Below are positions 1-5,647 of a DNA stretch of 8,747 nucleotides, piece by piece. The stretch comes from Hyphomicrobiales bacterium. GTDB lineage: Bacteria; Pseudomonadota; Alphaproteobacteria; Rhizobiales; Aestuariivirgaceae. The stretch's first letter is position 1. Each line of letters begins with the position of its first letter. The DNA lies in contig JALWJW010000458.1 in NCBI GenBank assembly GCA_026996935.1, forward strand, positions 1-8,747. The letters run 5' to 3'. The notes beneath the pieces were generated by a model. The model was given only the letters and a program-made list of their open reading frames with translations. It searched no databases and was not told where the DNA came from. Position numbers and translations under genes: made by a program.

Positions 1-1025
1 AGATAAGTTAATCGGTTAATCATCAGAGCGTGTCGCACAGCTTCCATCATGTTTGATGAATCATTTGAGGCTGAGCCATCAACGCCTAAACCAAGAGGGC
101 TGCCTGCGTCTTCTAATTCGTGGGTGCGGCAGTTGCCAGAACTGAGGACCATATTTGAGGTTGGGCAATGGCAGACCCCGACCCCTGCTTTTCCTAAACG
201 TTCAATTTCCTCTGACTGGAAATGAACCCCATGGGCAAGCCATGTTTTATCATTAAGCCAGCCAACGCTTTCTAAATAATCAAGCGGGCGCTGACCGAAT
301 GTTTCAAGGCAAAAAGCATCTTCGTCATGGGTTTCTGCCAAATGTGTATGCAGTCGGCAACCGCATGAATGCGCAAGGTCAGCGCACCCTGACATGAGTT
401 CACGGGTGACTGAAAATGGTGAACATGGTGCCAGTGCAATTTGAATTTTCGCGCCGTGGCTGTTGTCGTGATATTTGTTGATGACCCGTTCGCAATCGGC
501 CAATATTTCATCGCCATCTTGCACCACACTATCGGGTGGAAGTCCGCCATCTTTTTGTGAAAGGTTCATTGAACCGCGCGTAACGGTCATTCGAACGCCA
601 ACATTTAAGGCTTCTTCAACCTGAATATCCATGGCGTCTTCTAAGCCATCAGGAAATAAATAATGATGGTCAGAAGCGCAGGTACCGCCAGACATCAGCA
701 GTTCTGTTAATGCAAGACGTGTTGCTAAACGGTGGGCCTGCGGGGTTAATTTAGCCCAAACAGGATAAAGCGCCTGCAACCACGGGAATAGTTCCTTGTT
801 GATTGCATCAGGGTGGGCGCGGGTTAGGGTTTGATAAAAATGGTGATGGGTGTTGATAAGCCCGGGGATTATAACATGATCGCTGGCATCAAAGATTTCA
901 TCAATTGGATCAGATGGCGTTTTGCCTGTCGCGATGAGTTCAACTATGATGCCATTTTCAATGACAATGCCGTTTTCAGCTCCTTTTGCCATAATAGCCA
1001 AGGGGCTTTTAATCCATGTTTTCAT
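1..1025 (-). CDS. 8-oxoguanine deaminase-like amidohydrolase (3' end outside window)
   Basis: This is the N-terminal 341 codons of a metal-dependent amidohydrolase; the family is about 450 residues long, so roughly the last quarter lies beyond the left edge. The metal and catalytic residues visible are the HxH pair at residues 60 and 62 (NTHHHF), His228 and Glu231 in HTHLAE, His265 in LAHG and Asp316 in GVDGSASND. This is the COG0402 deaminase pattern of a single-metal hydrolytic deaminase. The start MKTWIKSPLAI and the segment TRGSMNLSQKDGGLPPDSV (150-168) match, from memory, the group annotated as 8-oxoguanine deaminase / hydroxydechloroatrazine ethylaminohydrolase. Characterised members convert 8-oxoguanine to urate in the cytoplasm. 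The ATG at 1023-1025 follows an in-frame TAG nine bases upstream, so it is the natural start, although its Shine-Dalgarno sequence is weak (AGG, about 11 bases away). It lies 16 bases after the small membrane protein gene. Family is near certain; the substrate is inferred, and guanine or another oxidised or substituted purine or triazine is possible. Confidence 0.88.
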   Translation of the reverse strand, partial: MKTWIKSPLAIMAKGAENGIVIENGIIVELIATGKTPSDPIDEIFDASDHVIIPGLINTHHHFYQTLTRAHPDAINKELFPWLQALYPVWAKLTPQAHRLATRLALTELLMSGGTCASDHHYLFPDGLEDAMDIQVEEALNVGVRMTVTRGSMNLSQKDGGLPPDSVVQDGDEILADCERVINKYHDNSHGAKIQIALAPCSPFSVTRELMSGCADLAHSCGCRLHTHLAETHDEDAFCLETFGQRPLDYLESVGWLNDKTWLAHGVHFQSEEIERLGKAGVGVCHCPTSNMVLSSGNCRTHELEDAGSPLGLGVDGSASNDSSNMMEAVRHALMINRLTY

Positions 1026-1041
1026 TTGCGACTAAACCTGT

Positions 1042-1170
1042 TCACGCCGGTAAAGTAGCAAAGTAAAACCACGCCAGTAAACCAAGGCCTACGAGCATAA
1101 TGACCCATGGCACGATGGGCTTTGTTTGATTGGTGGGCAGTTGTTTTTTATCATCATCTTTTTCGGTCAT
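1042..1170 (-). CDS. small single-pass membrane protein, 42 aa, unknown function
   Basis: A 42-codon frame starts at ATG 1168-1170, overlaps the tgt stop as ATGA, and ends with TGA at 1042-1044. The first 20 residues are polar and highly charged (MTEKDDDKKQLPTNQTKPIV, with four acidic and four basic residues). Residues 21-40 form one hydrophobic segment (PWVIMLVGLGLLAWFYFATL), and the chain ends two residues later. This predicts a single-pass inner-membrane protein whose hydrophilic part is only its N-terminus. A good ribosome binding site, AAAAAGG at 1180-1186, lies inside the end of tgt with a 9-base spacer. The overlap with tgt and the 16-base gap to the deaminase gene fit a real, co-translated gene. 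I do not recognise the family and assign no function; the location next to tgt suggests only co-expression. The alternative is a chance frame, but the good binding site, the overlap and the clean helix argue against that. Confidence 0.72.
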   Translation of the reverse strand: MTEKDDDKKQLPTNQTKPIVPWVIMLVGLGLLAWFYFATLPA

Positions 1171-2291
1171 TGTGTTTTACCTTTTTGCCAATCACTGATG
1201 GTTTGTTGTTTGAAATTTTGAAAATTTCCCGCCTCAATTGCGCTGCGCATACCCGCCATGAGTTCCTGATAGTAAGCAATATTTGCCCATGACAGCAACA
1301 TCATACCCAATATTTCATTGGCGCGCACGAGGTGATGAATGTAGGCGCGTGAATATTTATTCAAGGCTGGGTGGTTTGAGGTTTCATCAAGCGGGCGCAA
1401 ATCTTCAGCGTGTTTGGCGTTGCGAATGTTTAGCTTGCCAAAACGGGTGAAGGCTTGACCGTGGCGACCAGAACGGGTTGGCATCACACAATCAAACATA
1501 TCAATGCCGCGTTCGACTGATAGCAACAAATCTTCAGGGGTGCCAACACCCATGAGATAACGCGGTTTATCGGTTGGTAAATGCGGGGCCGTAACCTCGA
1601 TGGTTTGAAGCATAAGTTCTTGCCCCTCACCCACGGCCAAGCCGCCGATCGCATAGCCTTCAAAGCCAATTTCGATAAGACCCTTGGCAGATTGCTCGCG
1701 TAAATCTTCCTGAATACCGCCTTGGACAATGCCAAAGCAACCATGCCCAGGTTGATCGCCAAAAGCTGTTCGCGACCGCTGTGCCCATCGTAACGAAAGT
1801 TCCATTGCCCGTTTTGCATCATCGCGGGTGTGGGGAAAGCCTACGCACTCATCAAGCTGCATTTGAATGGTCGAGCCGAGTAACCGTTGAATTTCCATTG
1901 ATCGTTCGGGCGTTAGTTCGTGTTTTGAGCCGTCAATATGAGACTGAAACGTAACGCCATGTTCGGTTAATTTTCGCAGCTTTGCCAAAGACATAACCTG
2001 AAAACCGCCTGAATCGGTTAAGATCGGGCCATCCCATTTAATCAAATCATGCAAGCCGCCCAGTTTAGCAACGCGTTCAGCGCCCGGGCGAAGCATAAGG
2101 TGATAGGTGTTGCCAAGAATAATATCAGCGCCAGTTTCTTTGACCTGATCCATATAGAGCGCTTTTACGGTGCCTTGAGTACCGACAGGCATAAAGGCAG
2201 GCGTTTGAATATTTCCGCGTGGGGTTTTAACCACGCCTCGCCGAGCAACGCCATCGGTTTTTAACAGGTCGAATGAAAAAGTATCGGTCAT
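1167..2291 (-). CDS. tgt: queuine/preQ1 tRNA-guanine transglycosylase lacking the usual zinc ligands
   Basis: Tgt replaces guanine at wobble position 34 of GUN-anticodon tRNAs (Asp, Asn, His, Tyr) with preQ1, the first tRNA-level step of queuosine synthesis. The 374-residue length is normal. The general acid Asp93 is in LTDSGGFQVMSL and the nucleophile Asp267 is in DMFDCVMPTRSGR. The substrate pocket shows Asp147 and Cys149 (QLDECV), Gln190 (GIVQGG) and GLAVGE at 217-222. These align to the Zymomonas enzyme with offsets of 9, then 13. With the same offset of 13, its zinc ligands Cys318, Cys320, Cys323 and His349 fall on Ser305, His307, Leu310 and Ala336, so the classical zinc site is absent although the surrounding text (KYSRAYIHHLVRANEILG) is intact. 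The ATG start gives the family N-terminus MTDTFSFDLL. It lies 11 bases after the queA stop with no clear Shine-Dalgarno sequence, so translation is probably coupled to queA. Identity is certain; the effect of the lost zinc site is unknown. Confidence 0.97.
   Translation of the reverse strand: MTDTFSFDLLKTDGVARRGVVKTPRGNIQTPAFMPVGTQGTVKALYMDQVKETGADIILGNTYHLMLRPGAERVAKLGGLHDLIKWDGPILTDSGGFQVMSLAKLRKLTEHGVTFQSHIDGSKHELTPERSMEIQRLLGSTIQMQLDECVGFPHTRDDAKRAMELSLRWAQRSRTAFGDQPGHGCFGIVQGGIQEDLREQSAKGLIEIGFEGYAIGGLAVGEGQELMLQTIEVTAPHLPTDKPRYLMGVGTPEDLLLSVERGIDMFDCVMPTRSGRHGQAFTRFGKLNIRNAKHAEDLRPLDETSNHPALNKYSRAYIHHLVRANEILGMMLLSWANIAYYQELMAGMRSAIEAGNFQNFKQQTISDWQKGKTQ
1180..1186 (-). promoter_or_regulatory. 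ribosome binding site of the 42-aa membrane protein gene
   Basis: AAAAAGG on the minus strand lies within the last codons of tgt, 9 bases before the ATG at 1168-1170. It supports independent initiation of the small gene as well as coupling through the ATGA overlap. Confidence 0.55.
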
Positions 2292-2302
2292 CTGATTAGG
2301 GT

Positions 2303-3388
2303 CTAATCTTGCTTAGGAAATAACAGGCTTGAATCGCCATAAGAGTAAAATCTGTATCCTGACTGTATAGCATGAGCATAGGCTTTGTGCATGTTTTCAA
2401 AGCCTGTAAATGCACAAACCAGCATAAATAATGTTGAGCGCGGCAAGTGAAAATTTGTCATCAGGGCATCAATGAATTTGAACTTGTAACCGGGCGTGAT
2501 GAAAATCTGAGTGCTGTCGTTAAAGGTGTGCAGTTTACCGTTTTCATCCGCAGCGCTTTCGAGCAGGCGCAAAGCTGTTGTGCCAACTGCTATGATGCGA
2601 CGGCCCTGTTGTTTTGCGGTGTTTAATTTATCGGCCAAATCTTGAGTCAAAATGCCGTTTTCTGCGTGCATTTTGTGGTCTTTGGTTTCATCCACTTTTA
2701 CGGGCAGAAATGTGCCAGCCCCGACATGAAGAGTTAAATATTCAACATCGATACCGTGATAATCGAGTTTTTTCATCAGCTCGGGTGTGAAGTGCAAACC
2801 AGCGGTTGGGGCGGCAACAGCGCCAGTGTGCTGCGCATACATAGTTTGATAATCGCGCTCATCGCGTTCATCATAGGTGCGTTTTGAAGCGATATAGGGT
2901 GGCAGCGGCATCTCGCCGTGCGTGGCGATTGCGGTTTCTAAAAACGGTCCTGAAACATCAAAACTAAGGGTGATTTCTCCGCCCTCATCTTTTTCTTTTA
3001 CAGTTGCATTTAAACTGCTTGCCATGCAGGTTTCATCAAGGGAACCAAAAGCGATATTATCGCCTTGGTTTAATTTACGACCCGGTTTTGCAAAGGCTTT
3101 CCATGTGAAATCGTTTAATTTTTGATGCAGCGTGACTTCGATTTTTGGGGTTGTTGTGCCGCGTCCTGTGCGAATGCCGCGCAATCTAGCGGGAATAACG
3201 CGGGTATCATTGGCAACTAAAACATCACCATCACGCAATAAATCGGGTAAATCGCTGACGGTTTTATCTGTTAGCAATTGGTCATTACCTGGTGTAACCA
3301 AAAGCAAACGCGCCGCGTCCCGTGGATTGGCGGGACGCAGCGCGATATTTTCTGGCGGTAAGTCGAAATCAAATTCGTCTACGCGCAA
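2303..3388 (-). CDS. queA: S-adenosylmethionine:tRNA ribosyltransferase-isomerase
   Basis: QueA transfers and isomerises the ribosyl part of S-adenosylmethionine onto 7-aminomethyl-7-deazaguanine in tRNA, giving epoxyqueuosine; it acts directly after Tgt. The 361-residue protein carries the family signatures: N-terminal VDEFDFDLPPENIALRP, VANDTRVIPARL at 58-69, HTGAVAAPTAGLHFT at 187-201, LTLHVGAGTFLPVK at 218-231 and LMTNFHLPRSTLFMLV at 309-324. The start codon is TTG (3386-3388), preceded by AAAGGA with an 8-base spacer. It yields the canonical MRVDEFDF start, and no ATG fits better. The stop is TAG, 11 bases before tgt. The pairing queA-tgt is a common queuosine gene arrangement. None of the preQ1 synthesis genes (queC, queD, queE, queF) nor queG/queH is in this window, so they must lie elsewhere or the precursor base must be imported. 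Nothing looks broken. Confidence 0.97.
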   Translation of the reverse strand: MRVDEFDFDLPPENIALRPANPRDAARLLLVTPGNDQLLTDKTVSDLPDLLRDGDVLVANDTRVIPARLRGIRTGRGTTTPKIEVTLHQKLNDFTWKAFAKPGRKLNQGDNIAFGSLDETCMASSLNATVKEKDEGGEITLSFDVSGPFLETAIATHGEMPLPPYIASKRTYDERDERDYQTMYAQHTGAVAAPTAGLHFTPELMKKLDYHGIDVEYLTLHVGAGTFLPVKVDETKDHKMHAENGILTQDLADKLNTAKQQGRRIIAVGTTALRLLESAADENGKLHTFNDSTQIFITPGYKFKFIDALMTNFHLPRSTLFMLVCAFTGFENMHKAYAHAIQSGYRFYSYGDSSLLFPKQD

Positions 3389-3396
3389 AATCTTGT

Positions 3397-3402
3397 TCCT
3401 TT
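3397..3402 (-). promoter_or_regulatory. ribosome binding site deciding the TTG start of queA
   Basis: The minus strand reads AAAGGA, then eight bases, then TTG and the codons for RVDEF. This is the only well-placed Shine-Dalgarno match near the conserved N-terminus and supports the non-ATG start. Confidence 0.6.
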
Positions 3403-3422
3403 AGATTGACACAGAACGATAC

Positions 3423-3887
3423 TTAAACGTCTGCGGCCACTTTCATAGAGACAATTTTACTTGGGTTTGCAGGTGGTTCACCTTTGTTGAGGGCATCAAT
3501 GTGTTCCATGCCTTCTGTTACCTGGCCCCAAACGGTGTATTGGCCGTTTAAGAACGCAGTGTCACCAAAACAGATGAAAAATTGGCTGTTTGCTGAATCT
3601 GGCATTTGCGAACGAGCCATTGAACAAGTGCCGCGTACGTGTTTTTCACGGTTAAATTCAGCCTTTAGATCTGGCTTGTCAGATCCGCCCATGCCTGTGC
3701 CATTTGGGCAACCACCCTGGGCCATGAAGCCATCAATTACGCGGTGGAAAACAAGCCCATCGTAAAAGCCTTCACGGGCCAGTTCTTTAATGCGTTCGCA
3801 GTGACCTGGCGCCACTTCAGGTTTTAGTTCAATGACGACACGGCCATTTTCTGTTTCAAGATATAATGTGTTTTCTAAATCAGACAT
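3423..3887 (-). CDS. cytoplasmic cyclophilin-type peptidyl-prolyl cis-trans isomerase
   Basis: This 154-residue protein catalyses cis-trans isomerisation of Xaa-Pro bonds, assisting folding. It has no signal peptide, starting MSDLENTLYLETENGRVVIE and going straight into the first cyclophilin strand, so it should act in the cytoplasm. The active-site text VFHRVIDGFMAQGG gives catalytic Arg49 with Phe54 and Gln57. SANSQFFICF (98-107) supplies the hydrophobic pocket and GEPPANPSKI follows near the end. Phe112 occupies the place of human cyclophilin A Trp121, as in other bacterial cyclophilins, which predicts weak cyclosporin binding. The length is that of a bare single-domain enzyme. A good ribosome binding site (AGGAAT) precedes the ATG. 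It follows the exported paralogue by 30 bases and precedes queA by 34. It resembles PpiB-type proteins; I leave the symbol blank because ppiA/ppiB naming is inconsistent in alphaproteobacteria. Confidence 0.95.
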   Translation of the reverse strand: MSDLENTLYLETENGRVVIELKPEVAPGHCERIKELAREGFYDGLVFHRVIDGFMAQGGCPNGTGMGGSDKPDLKAEFNREKHVRGTCSMARSQMPDSANSQFFICFGDTAFLNGQYTVWGQVTEGMEHIDALNKGEPPANPSKIVSMKVAADV

Positions 3888-3917
3888 TTTAATTCCTATT
3901 ATTTGATTGCACGTTGA

Positions 3918-4442
3918 TTATTTAACAGCGCGCATTTTTAAAATTTTATCAGGGTTTGCCGGTGGCTCACCTTTATTGATTTTGTCGATACAATCCATGC
4001 CTTTAGTGACTTTTCCCCAAGCGGTATATTTACCGTTTAAGAAGTAGCCCTTGTTGAACATGAAGAAAAACTGTGAGTTGGCTGAGTTGGGGCGCGAGGA
4101 ACGGGCCATGCCAACGATGCCGCGATCAAAAGGAACGCGATTAAATTCTGCTTTAATGTTAGGCAGTTTTGAGCCACCCATGCCAGTGCCGGTTGGGTCG
4201 CCCGTCTGGGCCATAAAGCCAGGAATTACACGGTGAAACACGATGCCATCGTAAAAGCCTTTATTGGCAAGGGTTTCGATTTGTTTAACGTGAGCCGGGG
4301 CCAATGTGTCAAAGGTTTTGATATACACTTTGCCGCACTTTAAGGACATCACCAAATCAGCTTTTGCAGATGTTGTGCCCATAATGCTGGCTGACATTGC
4401 AAGGGCAAAGGCACCTGCCATTACTTTGTTGAACGGTTTCAT
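3918..4442 (-). CDS. exported cyclophilin-type peptidyl-prolyl cis-trans isomerase
   Basis: This is a 174-residue cyclophilin with a Sec-type signal peptide: basic MKPFNK, a hydrophobic core at about 7-22, and a signal peptidase I site after Ala28 (SAKA before DLVM). The mature enzyme of about 146 residues should fold proteins in the periplasm. The cyclophilin core is seen in VFHRVIPGFMAQTGDPTGTG (68-87; catalytic Arg71, Phe76, Gln79) and SANSQFFFMF (120-129). Phe134 stands at the human Trp121 position. Two cysteines, Cys36 in the first strand and Cys151 in GMDCIDKI, are the only ones in the mature chain. The binding site GGAG precedes the ATG. It sits 17 bases after coaD and 30 before its cytoplasmic paralogue, and the two share the fold motifs and the near-terminal GEPPANP, so they probably arose by tandem duplication. 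Identity is firm; the periplasmic location is inferred from the signal peptide. Confidence 0.95.
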   Translation of the reverse strand: MKPFNKVMAGAFALAMSASIMGTTSAKADLVMSLKCGKVYIKTFDTLAPAHVKQIETLANKGFYDGIVFHRVIPGFMAQTGDPTGTGMGGSKLPNIKAEFNRVPFDRGIVGMARSSRPNSANSQFFFMFNKGYFLNGKYTAWGKVTKGMDCIDKINKGEPPANPDKILKMRAVK

Positions 4443-4459
4443 TTACTTCTCCGTGACTT

Positions 4460-4963
4460 TTAAGAATTGTTATTTAACGCGGCTTGGACCATTTTCATAG
4501 CCTGCGCGGGAACAAATGACGATATGTCGCCACCCATTTTGGCAATCTGCTTAACTAAAGACGAGGCGATCATGCGTGTGGATGGTGATGCGGCGAGAAA
4601 AATCGTTTCAATCTTTGGCATCATTGCGGCGTTCATTTGTCCCATTTGGACTTCATAATCAAAATCTGTGGCATCACGAAGGCCGCGGATAATAACACTG
4701 GCCCCTGCTTTTTTGGCCGCATCGACGGCAAGATTATCAAAAGTTTCAACAGTAATCGTCATGCCTGTTGATTGACGAACTTCGTTGCACACCTCATTTA
4801 ACAGTGCAATTTTTTCATCGACACTTAATAAACCTTTTTTGCCATGATGAACGCCAATGCCGAGCACTAAATGGTCAACCAGATTGGCGGATCGTTTGAT
4901 GATATCAAGGTGGCCGTTTGTTGTTGGGTCAAAACTGCCGGGGTAAAATCCGATACGGCTCAT
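4460..4963 (-). CDS. coaD: phosphopantetheine adenylyltransferase
   Basis: CoaD joins 4'-phosphopantetheine and ATP to make dephospho-CoA and pyrophosphate, the penultimate step of coenzyme A synthesis, in the cytoplasm. The 167 residues match the usual bacterial length. The nucleotidyltransferase motif TNGH is at 15-18 in YPGSFDPTTNGHLDI, with His18 the residue that stabilises the transition state. Lys42/Lys43 and Arg93/Arg96 (VIIRGLRDATDFDYE) bind substrate, and the second ATP motif is at 129-141 (TRMIASSLVKQIA), followed by GGDISSFVP. The ATG is preceded by AGGAA with a 7-base spacer. It sits 31 bases after the exporter gene and 17 before the exported cyclophilin. The association of coaD with gyrA and the cyclophilins is, as I recall, common in Hyphomicrobiales and has no obvious metabolic logic. 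No abnormal feature is seen. Confidence 0.97.
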   Translation of the reverse strand: MSRIGFYPGSFDPTTNGHLDIIKRSANLVDHLVLGIGVHHGKKGLLSVDEKIALLNEVCNEVRQSTGMTITVETFDNLAVDAAKKAGASVIIRGLRDATDFDYEVQMGQMNAAMMPKIETIFLAASPSTRMIASSLVKQIAKMGGDISSFVPAQAMKMVQAALNNNS

Positions 4964-4994
4964 GAATTTGTTCCTGCGAGCAAAATGTTAGTGT

Positions 4995-5609
4995 TTACGA
5001 ACGGCGAGCAAGGGCAAGCCATATGCCGCCGCCGATGAGCAATGTACCAGAAAAACGTTCGACAAAGCGAACTCTTTTCGTTGAAAGCCATTTGCCTGCA
5101 TTTCCCGCTAAAAATGCATAGCCGCCATCAATAATTGAGGCAACAAGCATGAACGTGGCACCAAGAATGGTTAGTTGAAAGACTGGATTGATACTCACAT
5201 CGACAAATTGAGGAATAAAAGCACCGAAAAACAACAGGATTTTTGGATTAGTGATGGCAACCAGAAAACCTTGCAGAAAGAAACTGCCCTTTGCATGTGA
5301 GCTGGTTTGTGGTGAGCTTATATCACCATCTGAGTGCCAAAGTTTGATGCCCAACCAAATCAAATATCCCGCACCAATAAGCTTAAGGATATAAAACCAT
5401 TCGCTGATAACTTCCATAATAGAGGATAAGCCAACAATTAAAAGCAACAAGGCCAGTCCGACACCTAATTGAGTGCCAGCAATATTAGCAAGGCCAGCGC
5501 GTGTGCCATGACGAACCGAGTTGGCAATAATAATCGTTACCGTGGGGCCTGGAACAATAATAATAACCATACAGGCAAGGACATAGGTAATCCATATTTC
5601 AATGCTCAT
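4995..5609 (-). CDS. LysE/RhtB family amino-acid exporter
   Basis: This 204-residue, very hydrophobic protein belongs to the LysE/RhtB superfamily of inner-membrane exporters, which expel amino acids and related metabolites using the proton motive force. Family marks are the N-terminal VPGPTVTIIIANSVRHG (19-35), AGLANIAGTQLG (38-49), GAGYLIWLGIKLW (79-91) and FLVAITNPKILLFFGAFIPQF (start 115, with NPK at 121-123). Hydrophobic segments lie near 5-28, 42-64, 71-90, 112-133, 145-168 and 184-201, giving the usual five or six helices. The loop at 91-110 (HSDGDISSPQTSSHAKG) is polar. Length is typical. A strong binding site (AAGGAT) precedes the ATG. It lies 38 bases after gyrA and 31 before coaD. 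Substrate cannot be read from sequence: homoserine, threonine, lysine, leucine or something else is possible. No dedicated LysG-like regulator is adjacent, so expression probably follows gyrA. Confidence 0.92.
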   Translation of the reverse strand: MSIEIWITYVLACMVIIIVPGPTVTIIIANSVRHGTRAGLANIAGTQLGVGLALLLLIVGLSSIMEVISEWFYILKLIGAGYLIWLGIKLWHSDGDISSPQTSSHAKGSFFLQGFLVAITNPKILLFFGAFIPQFVDVSINPVFQLTILGATFMLVASIIDGGYAFLAGNAGKWLSTKRVRFVERFSGTLLIGGGIWLALARRS

Positions 5610-5647
5610 CGTTATTTATCCTTTTTTTCCAGGTCTATACGCGAGCA

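Noticed and set aside
831..1292. Plus-strand frames at 831-1058 and 1107-1292.
   Set aside because: They lie opposite the deaminase, small membrane protein and tgt genes, show no family motif, and their product sequences look like antisense shadows.
2292..2302. Search for a separate tgt promoter or binding site in the queA-tgt gap.
   Set aside because: Only 11 bases are available and none resembles a good Shine-Dalgarno sequence; coupling to queA is simpler.
5610..5647. The T-rich run upstream of the exporter gene considered as a terminator after gyrA.
   Set aside because: On the minus strand it reads as A-rich sequence leading into a Shine-Dalgarno site, and no hairpin precedes it.
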